Notes: generated by a model from the sequence alone, not told the origin. Numbered from the stretch's first letter, positions 26,858 through 34,434 are shown. The stretch: 64,000 nucleotides of DNA from Chitinophagaceae bacterium (GCA_016786885.1 JAEUVO010000076.1:1-64000), one strand, 5' to 3'. Program-made: numbers and translations.

Positions 26858-27916
26858 ATGAAAATCATTAAGACTAAGCGTATGACGTGGATTTTTATCG
26901 TTTCAGCAGCAACTGCAATTCTTGCATTAGTTTCAGGTTATCTTCAATATAGAGAAAAACTTGATACGTCTGAAAAAGATCTAAAAAAGGAAAAACAACT
27001 TTCTGATACTTACCGCAAACTCCAAGAAAGAAGTGATGAAATAATAAAGCTTCAAAAGGATAACAAACAGCAAACGGATACCATTATTGATCTTCAAAAA
27101 ATAAATCAGGAAAGCACAAATAGCATTGTGGATATTCAAAAAGAACTTCAAAGTAAAACTCAAGATGTTGCGGATCTCAATAGAGATATTGCTATCGCTC
27201 AAGCTAAACTTATTGCTGATAACGAGAGAGATAAAAACCCTCTTTTTCCTATAAGAGCGAATATTCGTTTTAAATTCCCATTGGAAGGCAATGTTGTGCC
27301 TAAAAAAATTATAGACACATTATACGATTTAAAAGAAAAGATAGAAAAAGGTGTAAGTTACGATAGGAGAGACTTCTTAGTTACTTGGCATGTCGGTCAC
27401 AAGGAGATAAGTCAAATCAATTTTAAAGAGTCAAGTAGAAATTTGAATTCAATTTTACCTATCAGTTTTTTGGGAATGTTAGATTTAGAAGCGAAACTTA
27501 AACAAAATCAAACTAACTCATTAAAAGAAGACTCTCCTTCTATATTCGCAATATACTTTACTCTAAGGCAGAATGATATATCGGAGTCAAATAAATATAC
27601 AATAGATGTTGATTTTGATAAAAAGGAACTCCATTTACTATGTTATTATGCAAATTTTTATTCCAATGAACAAGCTGATTTCGCATCTTTTGGAGTATTA
27701 GACTTATATAATCGATATTTATTATTCCAAATGCCTAAATTGTGCCAATATGAAATTCAATATCTACTGTTTCATGGAGAAAACTCTAGGTCAGGTTATC
27801 GATTACGTGTAGACATGTCTAAAACCGCTGTCAAGATAGAAGATGATTGTATTTTTTATACTTACAAAATTCATCCTAAAGATGTGATACCGTCTTTTGT
27901 AAAACAAAGGAAATAG
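26858..27916 (+). CDS. Membrane-anchored coiled-coil protein of unknown function (accessory)
   Basis: A 352-residue protein with one N-terminal helix (about residues 10-28, WIFIVSAATAILALVSGYL). A long coiled coil follows (about 32-118) built of near-11-residue repeats (DEIIKLQKDNKQQ, DTIIDLQKINQES, NSIVDIQKELQSK, QDVADLNRDI). The C-terminal domain (about 125-345) is mixed alpha/beta and not recognised. Base composition is clearly more AT-rich than hutU beside it. It sits alone between the complete hutU and the duplicated hutU 3' end, which marks it as inserted cargo. It could be a sensor or anchoring component, but no function can be assigned. Confidence 0.75.
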   Translation: MKIIKTKRMTWIFIVSAATAILALVSGYLQYREKLDTSEKDLKKEKQLSDTYRKLQERSDEIIKLQKDNKQQTDTIIDLQKINQESTNSIVDIQKELQSKTQDVADLNRDIAIAQAKLIADNERDKNPLFPIRANIRFKFPLEGNVVPKKIIDTLYDLKEKIEKGVSYDRRDFLVTWHVGHKEISQINFKESSRNLNSILPISFLGMLDLEAKLKQNQTNSLKEDSPSIFAIYFTLRQNDISESNKYTIDVDFDKKELHLLCYYANFYSNEQADFASFGVLDLYNRYLLFQMPKLCQYEIQYLLFHGENSRSGYRLRVDMSKTAVKIEDDCIFYTYKIHPKDVIPSFVKQRK

Positions 27917-28010
27917 CGTTTTATGACATTGGCTTCTTCCCCGACGAGTCTTCAAAATTATAAACTTTCCAAGGCGATGTGTCAGATGGCCTTGTGTGTG
28001 GGTTTTGTGG

Positions 28011-28026
28011 CACTCGCCGTGATAAA
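28011..28026 (+). repeat. Dispersed repeat CACTCGCCGTGATAAA, copy 1
   Basis: This 16-nt string recurs exactly at 36375-36390. In both places it follows TGTG and precedes a GCC-rich stretch. It forms part of the 205-bp intergenic block after 27916, which holds no convincing gene. Confidence 0.6.
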
Positions 28027-28072
28027 AACGCCGAGTCCCCCCGCCTGGCTTCGTGTCCGTAAAAAGAAAGCC

Positions 28073-28096
28073 CCGATGCGTGTAACCACGCATTGG
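28073..28096. repeat. Hairpin repeat CCGATGCGTG-TAAC-CACGCATTGG
   Basis: A 10-bp stem with one G-U and a 4-nt loop lies 26 bp before the duplicated hutU end. A related hairpin (GATGCGTG-GAGA-CATGCATC) occurs at 33953-33972, at the other end of the accessory region. Both follow the string CCCGATGCGTG or a close variant. Confidence 0.6.
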
Positions 28097-28121
28097 AAAC
28101 TTGCATGAGAAGAGAGATGGA

Positions 28122-28256
28122 GTGTTGAGGAATGACCCGGGAATGGGTGTGATACGGCATGCGGATGCTGGGTATGAGATTGCGAAGGAGACGTTGAAGA
28201 ATAACAAACTTGATACTCAAGACCGATTTTTAACTTGTTATCATGCCCCGATTTAA
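28122..28256 (+). pseudogene. Duplicated, diverged 3' fragment of hutU
   Basis: In frame, this stretch reads [25 protein letters not shown], then [10 protein letters not shown] and a stop at 28254. The complete hutU at 26613-26732 ends [25 protein letters not shown], then [10 protein letters not shown]. Nearly all protein differences are conservative, while many third codon positions differ. It is therefore a diverged copy of the last ~40 codons and not a recent duplication. The first ~530 codons are absent. It looks like the 3' end of a resident or foreign hutU left behind after an insertion or replacement event. Confidence 0.85.
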
Positions 28257-28392
28257 TCGAGGTATCTTTGTTTTTGGAGTTTTCAAAGATTACTCTACCT
28301 TAGAAACACCTCTGATAAGTTGCATGGTGGATTATTGCGAATCTGCTTATTTCTACTATTGGCGAATCCTTTTAGTATAGTGGTAGTTTACA

Positions 28393-28503
28393 ATGTCCTC
28401 AGACAGTAATCTTGCAAACAAGCAAGCAAAATCAATAATACAAAAACTTAAAAGAAATAGGTTAGTTTATGAGAAGTACTCAAGTAATATCTATCGAAAA
28501 TAA
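28393..28503 (+). CDS. Possible 36-codon small ORF overlapping the PRTase-NADAR gene
   Basis: ATG at 28393 opens a frame reading MSSDSNLANKQAKSIIQKLK followed by RNRLVYEKYSSNIYRK and a stop. It overlaps the first 35 bases of the next gene in another frame. The composition (helical, charged, no low-complexity run) looks protein-like. It could be a small leader or partner peptide, or the true N-terminus of the next gene interrupted by a frameshift. Evidence is limited to an open frame. Confidence 0.3.
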   Translation: MSSDSNLANKQAKSIIQKLKRNRLVYEKYSSNIYRK

Positions 28504-30445
28504 TGTTTCACTCGCATTGTCTAAAAAAAAGATTTTAAATGCACTCGGAGAGTATAAGTTCAATAAACAAATTGAAAAGCAAATCAAAATTAATCTGCAA
28601 TTTCTCTCGAGAAACCCTTTTATAAAAAATCGTATTGGAATTTTTAGCAATGAAGATTTTTTTAAAAAATTTAGCATTGCAGGCTCATATAAAATTCGAT
28701 ATATAGAGCAACTAGGGCAAGCAAAAAAATATTTTGAACAAAAAAAATATCGTTTTTTTTCAAAAGGTGGGTGGCGACATCAAGAAATTCACACTAGAGG
28801 GCCTAGATACATTATTGCAAATGACTTAGGATTTTCTGTTGTTCAAAAAATGAAAATATTGCAGGAAGATATTCTTGATGGTTTGGAATATTTGAAAAGC
28901 TATATTTTTTCGAAAACAAACCAAATAAATGAACTGGCACCTGTACTCGATTATATTAAGAATGCAATTATTACACTATTTAATGCCTATACAAACAGGG
29001 AAAAGTTGGGCCAATTAGAAACTACAAATCAAGTTTATCAACAAAATAAAAAAGCTCTTAAGCATTCCGCATGTGAGGCTACTTTTTGTTATTATCAATC
29101 TTTACTGAATTTAGTCACGGAGAATGACATCGATAACTTGTTGAAAAATGTCAAATCTGGACTTTTGCTATCAATAATCGAAAGTATAAAAACTGAATTT
29201 AAGGAGTTTAAGTTTTCGTCAAAGGCTGTGGTTCGCCCCGAAGCATCACATCCAATTATATTGATGAGTCATGTTCATCTTATAGTTGAGAGGCACCCAG
29301 ATATTAATGTAGTATTCGGTTTGCCTTCGGGAGGTACAGAATTGGCCTGCTTAATTCATAAATACTACTTAACCAGGGGGGTTTCAAATGATCTTTTTTT
29401 TCTTCCCATATCACTACATTCAATTAAAAATCAAACAGCGACGACAATTAACTACAATAAAATTGTAGAAATTTTGCCTGACCTAAATTCGTTTCATTCA
29501 TTAAAAGGACTGTTAATAGATGACAATTCAGCAACAGGTTCTACAATGAATATTGCCAAAGAAATTCTTTTGAAAAAATATCTGCATATTTCTCTCATAT
29601 GTACTGTTGCTGAAGCCGATCTTACAAGAATTAAAATAAACATAGAGGATAAAGAAAAAGGGCATTCATTTGCAAACCCAATTCTATTTAATAACTCGGT
29701 TGGCGTCTTGCCTATTTCAAAGATAATTAATTCCAAACATGATTTGAAGGAGGTTTCTGAGTGTCGGTCTCTATATAGTTTTTATTTAAAACAAATAAAA
29801 AGGACTGACACATTAGTAAATCAAATAAAGATGGAGATCATTGCCGACTCGATTGAGGCCAAAACGGAGTTTATCTTACCAAAACTTAATGCTCATAATG
29901 CGATACTTACTTTTAAGCATACTTTTCTTTCAAATTTTTACGCGGTGCCAATAACGTATAAAGATAGGTACTACCCTTCTGTGGAGCATGCTTATTTGGC
30001 TCAGAAATTTAATGAGAAAGATTTAGCCAGTTTAAATTCAAAGCAAAAAAGAGAATTAAATGACATTTTAAAAATGAAGGGAATTATAATTCAGTTACAC
30101 GATTTTAGAAATGCTTTCAAAGACATCAATTACGCTTCTGGAGTTTTAAAGAGATTTTCAAATAAACTTAAGAGTTGGGGGCTCGAGGTGTCTAATTGGG
30201 ATGATCATAGGCTGGACATAATGATCGAGCTTTTATTGAAAAAATTTTCTAAACCTGAATTTATGAGTCTTTTATTGGAAACTGGAAATAAAGTTTTAAT
30301 AGAAGGGAATACATGGAATGACACTTACTGGGGCGTTTGTGACGGAAGCGGAAAAAATTATTTAGGAAGAATAATAATGAACATTCGTAGGAAAATTATC
30401 AGAGGTGAGATTAGAACTGATGACACGCAACATGGCCCAGGATGA
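28469..30445 (+). CDS. Phosphoribosyltransferase-like + NADAR domain fusion protein
   Basis: A 658-residue cytoplasmic protein with three parts. Residues 1-260 are an unrecognised, Lys-rich helical region with GGWRHQEIHTRGPRYIIANDLG near 100-121. Residues about 265-400 resemble a type I phosphoribosyltransferase: VVFGLPSGGTELACLIHKYY (substrate loop) and GLLIDDNSATGST, where Asp351-Asp352 and Thr356-Gly357-x-Thr359 form the PRPP-type loop. Residues about 480-645 are a NADAR (YbiA/COG3236) domain: LSNFYAV, YPSVEHAYLAQKF (Glu506-His507), then EGNTWNDTYWGV and GKNYLGRIIMNIR. NADAR proteins hydrolyse N-glycosidic bonds of riboflavin intermediates or ADP-ribosylated bases. The joint function is not known to me. 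It is AT-rich, and its stop overlaps the ATG at 30442. Confidence 0.8.
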   Translation: MRSTQVISIENNVSLALSKKKILNALGEYKFNKQIEKQIKINLQFLSRNPFIKNRIGIFSNEDFFKKFSIAGSYKIRYIEQLGQAKKYFEQKKYRFFSKGGWRHQEIHTRGPRYIIANDLGFSVVQKMKILQEDILDGLEYLKSYIFSKTNQINELAPVLDYIKNAIITLFNAYTNREKLGQLETTNQVYQQNKKALKHSACEATFCYYQSLLNLVTENDIDNLLKNVKSGLLLSIIESIKTEFKEFKFSSKAVVRPEASHPIILMSHVHLIVERHPDINVVFGLPSGGTELACLIHKYYLTRGVSNDLFFLPISLHSIKNQTATTINYNKIVEILPDLNSFHSLKGLLIDDNSATGSTMNIAKEILLKKYLHISLICTVAEADLTRIKINIEDKEKGHSFANPILFNNSVGVLPISKIINSKHDLKEVSECRSLYSFYLKQIKRTDTLVNQIKMEIIADSIEAKTEFILPKLNAHNAILTFKHTFLSNFYAVPITYKDRYYPSVEHAYLAQKFNEKDLASLNSKQKRELNDILKMKGIIIQLHDFRNAFKDINYASGVLKRFSNKLKSWGLEVSNWDDHRLDIMIELLLKKFSKPEFMSLLLETGNKVLIEGNTWNDTYWGVCDGSGKNYLGRIIMNIRRKIIRGEIRTDDTQHGPG

Positions 30446-30762
30446 AATGCTCAAACTCATCCGACAATAATCAATTCACTCTTCATAAGAATTCCCCTTA
30501 TCCTCATAAGCGAAAGGCTTTTCCTCTGAAGCGAAGCCTGTTTCTTCAGATGCGGAGAGCTGTTCTTCTTAAAAGTGCTGCTATTCTTCATAATCGAAAG
30601 GCATTTCTTCAGAGGCGAAGCCTGTTTCTTCAGAAGCGGAGAGGCTTTCTTCATACGCAAAGGCCTTTTCTTCCGAAGCGGAGACCATTTCTTCTTACGA
30701 AAAGAGCCGGTCTGTTACAGGTAAACCCTTATACCTTACTGTTAGGCTCAAAATTTTTTTAA
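30442..30762 (+). CDS. Doubtful 106-codon ORF over the 21-bp array
   Basis: The ATG overlaps the stop of the PRTase-NADAR gene (ATGA), which would allow coupling. The product is a heptad repeat of the form F-L-x-K-R-R-x and is extremely basic. Other frames on both strands are also partly open through the repeat, so the open frame may be a by-product of the 21-bp period and not a gene. Confidence 0.2.
   Translation: MKCSNSSDNNQFTLHKNSPYPHKRKAFPLKRSLFLQMRRAVLLKSAAILHNRKAFLQRRSLFLQKRRGFLHTQRPFLPKRRPFLLTKRAGLLQVNPYTLLLGSKFF
30478..30708. repeat. Tandem array, 11 units of exactly 21 bp
   Basis: A pyrimidine core of the form TTTCTTC or TTTCCTC recurs at 30499, 30520, 30541, 30562, 30583, 30604, 30625, 30646, 30667 and 30688 (with a weaker copy at 30478), each exactly 21 bp apart without any indel. 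The following 14 bp alternate between two purine-rich types (AGAAGCGGAGACC-like and ATAAGCGAAAGGC-like). The period equals seven codons and also two turns of B-DNA. It lies directly behind the PRTase-NADAR gene. The 209 bp between this ORF and the next gene hold nothing else that was recognised. Confidence 0.85.
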
Positions 30763-30971
30763 AAAAACTTTGTGCTTCGTAAGAAGGAAAGGTTTGTATA
30801 TAAAAACCAATATTTTATCGTTTTCAGTATCGTGTATACAAGGCTGTCAGCATTTGCTAACTGTTCATTCGTACACATCAGTACAAAAGTGCATACACAA
30901 TAAAAACAGGCGGTTGATTGTTTTTGATGGCTGCCCCTATTGGGCACCGTTACTCATTAAACCCTTTATCT

Positions 30972-31592
30972 ATGAAAGTGTTAACCATTACCAACGGCTT
31001 CGCCAAGATGAGCGATGCCAACCTTGACCTGAAGGCCAACCAAATTTACACGGCCATGAACGGCAATGCCAGTTTTCCCAATCCTGATCCTTCGATGGAC
31101 GACCTGACGGATGCTATCAATGCTTACGCTACTGCTCTTAATGACAGTCGTGATGGCGACCGTCTGAAAGTGGCTATCAAAAATCAGAAACGGGAAGAAC
31201 TGATCGACATCCTGCACCTGCTGGCAGACTTTGTTTTATTCAAGTCGGCCGGCGACAGTGTGGTGGCTATCAGTTCTGGCTTTACGATTGGCAAGCAGCC
31301 TGCACCCACACCGCCTATTACCAAACCGGATAACCTGCGCCTGCAGCAGGGAGATAACCCCGGCGAGCTGGTAGGCAAGGTAAACAGGGTGAAAGGTGCT
31401 ATTGCTTACCTGTACCAGTATGCTACTGATGCGCAAATGGCGCAGGACAACTGGCAGTGGATAAGCTGCACCCGCAGCAGCTGCATCATTGCCGACCTGG
31501 TGCCTGGTACCAAGTACAATTGCCGGGTGGCCGCCATCGGCGTGAAAGAACAACTGGTGTACAGCGATGTGGTAAGCCGCATTGTGGCGTAA
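30972..31592 (+). CDS. Small protein with C-terminal fibronectin type III-like domain
   Basis: About 206 residues from ATG 30972. An upstream in-frame ATG at 30918 would add 18 residues and is less likely. Residues 1-110 are helical (SDANLDLKANQIYTAMNGNASFPNPDPSMDDLTDAINAYATAL). After a Pro-rich linker (KQPAPTPPITKPDN) comes a fibronectin type III-like sheet (LRLQQGDNPGELVGKVNRVKGAIAYLYQYA, SSCIIADLVPGTKYNCRVAAIG). There is no signal peptide. Similar small proteins with the MKVLT.. start are common in Chitinophagaceae and are of unknown role. GC content is like the core genome, unlike its neighbours. A strong terminator follows. Confidence 0.8.
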   Translation: MKVLTITNGFAKMSDANLDLKANQIYTAMNGNASFPNPDPSMDDLTDAINAYATALNDSRDGDRLKVAIKNQKREELIDILHLLADFVLFKSAGDSVVAISSGFTIGKQPAPTPPITKPDNLRLQQGDNPGELVGKVNRVKGAIAYLYQYATDAQMAQDNWQWISCTRSSCIIADLVPGTKYNCRVAAIGVKEQLVYSDVVSRIVA

Positions 31593-31611
31593 GTTGTTTT
31601 TTAGAAAAGTA

Positions 31612-31638
31612 AAAGGCCACCGGGGTGGCCTTTTTTTT
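31612..31638 (+). terminator. Rho-independent terminator
   Basis: AAAGGCCACC-GG-GGTGGCCTTT followed by a run of T (31628-31638) lies 20 bp after the stop at 31592. Confidence 0.9.
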
Positions 31639-31736
31639 ATGGGCTGATGTGGGGTAAAGTAAAAAATACCATAAAAGGGTTATTGACTGCAGTGCCTTAT
31701 CTGGCTAATTTCCGAATCAAAACCAAAACAAATTTT

Positions 31737-32903
31737 ATGAAGAAGATATTTCTGTTACTTTCCTTTTGGGTTTCTATTAATTCATATTCCCAATTTGGGC
31801 TTGAAAATATCGGTGGAGATGTAAAAACTGCCGCAGATAAATTGTCGACTAGTTTGGGAGGTCAATTAGTACAAGCAATTGAGATTCTAAACTTGGTATT
31901 AAAAGAGCGACTTGAAGCAATTTTACAGCAACTGGATATGAATGGGAAGATTGACAATGTCAATCAGGCGTTAGGTAAAGAAGTTGCTGCATTAAGGGAG
32001 GATATTGATCGACTTTCAAATAATATTGTGATAGCATCAAATAGCATTCCACTATCAAAAAAAGTACCTCAAATTTCTGCATATAGCTATATCGACATTC
32101 CTACCGGAGTAAGAGTGATTGTAAAGGGAAATTTTTTGGCATTGCGTCAACAGGATGAGACCATTACAATACAAAGTAAATTAGGTAAGGAACTTGAGTA
32201 TAATGAAAGGCTTAACAATTTCTTTACTTTTGATATTCCTCTTGAAAACCTTACCCAATTGAATAATTCTGTTTCTGATAATTACTTTGTACTTAAAATA
32301 CCTTATCGAAAAGGGTTTAAAAATCGTATAGCAGCTTACACTATTAATATAAGGCGATTGCCATCAGCACTTGGAACTTTATTATTAACTCAGCAAAAAA
32401 AAGTAACTACATATGAGACCAAGGACATTGTTTCTCCAGAGATGAAACAAGAGTCTAACAATGATGATTTAAAAGGCGTTCTTCACTGCTGGGATGCAGA
32501 TCCTGGTTGGTTTGTGAAAAAGGAATCTGTAGGGTATCGTCTCACGAGGGAACAAGGTAGAAAAGGCAAAGAGTGGTGGGATGATGGCAATCATAGCACA
32601 GATAAGAAGGCCTGTTTTGCTTTTACAACAATACATAAGGGATTTGGAAAATCAGGAAAAATATATTTTAATTTGACCTTTACCCAGTATCGGAACCTCG
32701 TTAGCCTTGTAATGGATACTTTAGTTAACTCCCAGATTAATTATACTGAATTAAGGACATTTGAGTTACCTGATGGAAATAGCTGGAAGGTAAAATTCCT
32801 TCAATTTGACGGTGAAGTATATGAATTCAATTCAAATTTCGAAACCAAATATTTTAAATTTACAAGAGAGGGAAATTACCTTGTAATGCGACAAAAAAAG
32901 TAG
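31737..32903 (+). CDS. Secreted protein with N-terminal coiled coil, unknown function
   Basis: About 388 residues from ATG 31737, chosen because it starts a clean signal peptide (MKKIFLLLSFWVSINSYSQ). The longer frame from 31647 overlaps the terminator region. Residues about 20-110 are helical with heptads (AADKLSTSLGGQLVQAIEILNLVLKERLEAILQQLD, ALREDIDRLSNNI). The middle is beta-rich, and the C-terminal ~130 residues (HCWDADPGWFVKKESVGYRLTREQGRKGKEWWDDG onward) look like a compact domain. No known family recognised. It is AT-rich, in the accessory region, 128 bp ahead of a membrane-protein gene on the same strand. Confidence 0.7.
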   Translation: MKKIFLLLSFWVSINSYSQFGLENIGGDVKTAADKLSTSLGGQLVQAIEILNLVLKERLEAILQQLDMNGKIDNVNQALGKEVAALREDIDRLSNNIVIASNSIPLSKKVPQISAYSYIDIPTGVRVIVKGNFLALRQQDETITIQSKLGKELEYNERLNNFFTFDIPLENLTQLNNSVSDNYFVLKIPYRKGFKNRIAAYTINIRRLPSALGTLLLTQQKKVTTYETKDIVSPEMKQESNNDDLKGVLHCWDADPGWFVKKESVGYRLTREQGRKGKEWWDDGNHSTDKKACFAFTTIHKGFGKSGKIYFNLTFTQYRNLVSLVMDTLVNSQINYTELRTFELPDGNSWKVKFLQFDGEVYEFNSNFETKYFKFTREGNYLVMRQKK

Positions 32904-33031
32904 TTGTCCATATTTAATGACTTTCTTCAAAGGTGAGTCACTTTTATGAGGCTAGATAGAAATGACAAAGTGATTTTTATTATATTCAATATATCACCCA
33001 ATATAATTTTATCAACCCCTCATCTTATTTT

Positions 33032-33931
33032 ATGAAAGGAAGAATGCCTGAGTTTATCGCCGTATTATATGGAACAGTGCTTGGTGTTAGTTTTTTTAAA
33101 GCCTCTGAACGGCTTTTTGGCTCTACAGGAATTCTTGCCAAAGTAAGAGACGCCTACTTACTGGAGCATAATAAACAGGAGCCGGGAATTTTTAATATGC
33201 TGATTAACCGGGAGGTTCTTTTTGACTTTTTCTTTTTCCTAGTAACAATTCTAATTGTGGCCCACGACTGGTGGGCTTATCACAGCAGTTTTCAGGATAA
33301 TAAAAAGAAGCCCTTTGTTTCATACATACCTCAAATGATCGGGTTGATCTTTATTGCCCAGATGTTTAATACCAGTACTAAAGAGTTGATAAGATACTGG
33401 TACGCCTTTGGCCTTTTATATACTGCTTGCAACATATTTAATTACCTGGTGGATATGAAAGCTTTTAAAAAAGGGTTTTTGAGCAGAGTGGGGGATTATC
33501 CGGCCCGTGGATCAGCATACATTGTTCATATCGGAATTATTGCCGCATTTATTTATTTGGCTCCTGAGAAGCCGGATACGCTTACCTGTTTTTTCTGGGT
33601 TATTGCTACAATTTTTTTGGTTGCTATTTTTTGGTTACTTAAATGGAAATTCGACAAGAAAGACACAAATACTATTTCTGCTGACTTTGAAATATCCGGA
33701 ACAGCCGATCTGGAAAATGTAAAAGAATATTTACCACTTGAAATCAATAATATTCAACTCAACCCTTCAGCGGAAATAATTAAAAATTTAAAAATACTTG
33801 AGCGAATCAAGATGCAGGGTGACAATGCAGTTAACGATGATGTCGTGAAGGAAAATATGCCATATTATAACGAAGTTAAAAGTAACCCGGATAGTGCTAT
33901 AAAAGGGCTGTTAAAATCTTTAATGGATTGA
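33032..33931 (+). CDS. Multi-pass membrane protein with cytoplasmic tail, unknown function
   Basis: A 299-residue protein with about six membrane helices between residues 8 and 205 (MPEFIAVLYGTVLGVSFF, LFDFFFFLVTILIVAHDWWAY, YIPQMIGLIFIAQMF, YAFGLLYTACNIFNYLV, YIVHIGIIAAFIYLA, FFWVIATIFLVAIFWLL). A soluble tail of ~90 residues follows. The A-H-D-W-W-A-Y-H stretch in helix 2 has polar residues in the membrane. The family is not recognised. It may form a pair with the secreted protein upstream and ends just before a hairpin repeat. Confidence 0.7.
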   Translation: MKGRMPEFIAVLYGTVLGVSFFKASERLFGSTGILAKVRDAYLLEHNKQEPGIFNMLINREVLFDFFFFLVTILIVAHDWWAYHSSFQDNKKKPFVSYIPQMIGLIFIAQMFNTSTKELIRYWYAFGLLYTACNIFNYLVDMKAFKKGFLSRVGDYPARGSAYIVHIGIIAAFIYLAPEKPDTLTCFFWVIATIFLVAIFWLLKWKFDKKDTNTISADFEISGTADLENVKEYLPLEINNIQLNPSAEIIKNLKILERIKMQGDNAVNDDVVKENMPYYNEVKSNPDSAIKGLLKSLMD

Positions 33932-33952
33932 TTTTTCTTTCTTCGATTGCCC

Positions 33953-33972
33953 GATGCGTGGAGACATGCATC
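33953..33972. repeat. Hairpin repeat GATGCGTG-GAGA-CATGCATC
   Basis: An 8-bp stem with one G-U pair and a GAGA loop lies in the 47-bp gap between convergent genes ending at 33931 and 33979. It is related to the hairpin at 28073-28096. Confidence 0.55.
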
Positions 33973-33978
33973 ATGGCT

Positions 33979-34434
33979 TTATTTTCCTCCATTGGCTTTT
34001 CGAAATTGCTCCAGGTGTTTGGCATAGTATTGTGCCCCTTTCTTGTAGCTTCCGCTCCAGAAATCGCATAAATACTGTGTTCCTGTTGCAGATTCTATAA
34101 GCCCAAACTTATAATCATAGGTTCCCCTTACTGCAGAGGGCATTTCCAGCACGGTAAGAACATAGACTTTGACTCCCTGGCTGTCACTGGTATTTTTACC
34201 ATAACGGTCCGCCAGCATTTCGATCTTTCCGGAATACTCTTTCTCAAAAGCTTTAATTATACTCTCACTCACTTTTTTGCTGGATACAGCATGAGGGCCA
34301 AGAACCACTACTGTTTCTGTCTTTCCGAAGTCTTTCGGGAAATTAAATCCTTTGTCTTTCTGTGAATAACCGTTTACGGTAGCAACAAGAAATAGCGAAA
34401 GCAGGATTGATCTGATAAGATTGTTAGAGTGCAT
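33979..34434 (-). CDS. Secreted hypothetical protein
   Basis: A 151-residue protein with a Sec leader (residues 1-24, LLSLFLVATVNGYSQ). The mature part (KTETVVVLGPHAVSSKKVSESIIKAFEKEYSG, VYVLTVLEMPSAVRGTYDYKFGLIESATGTQYLCDFW) looks like a small alpha/beta periplasmic domain. No family recognised. It is transcribed away from the rhodanese gene. Confidence 0.65.
   Translation of the reverse strand: MHSNNLIRSILLSLFLVATVNGYSQKDKGFNFPKDFGKTETVVVLGPHAVSSKKVSESIIKAFEKEYSGKIEMLADRYGKNTSDSQGVKVYVLTVLEMPSAVRGTYDYKFGLIESATGTQYLCDFWSGSYKKGAQYYAKHLEQFRKANGGK

Noticed and set aside
28366..28440. tRNA-like segment (box A-like TAGTATAGTGG, then TGTC-CTCA-GACA and CTTGC..GCAAG stems)
   Set aside because: The D-arm resembles a tRNA, but the anticodon stem has only a 4-nt loop and no acceptor stem can be formed. 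At most it is a decayed tRNA or chance.
30457..30660. Minus-strand 67-codon ORF with KKQASPL heptads
   Set aside because: It is a frame opened by the 21-bp repeat; several frames on both strands are open, so it is not independent evidence of a gene.
30478..30708. CRISPR array
   Set aside because: Units abut with a constant 21-bp period and no unique spacers, and no cas genes are present.
31647..31736. Longer N-terminus for the secreted protein at 31737
   Set aside because: It would start next to the terminator T-run and bury the signal peptide inside the chain.
26733..33978. Prophage or integrative conjugative element
   Set aside because: No integrase, structural phage gene, relaxase or transfer gene was seen. 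The region is better described as a small accessory insert.
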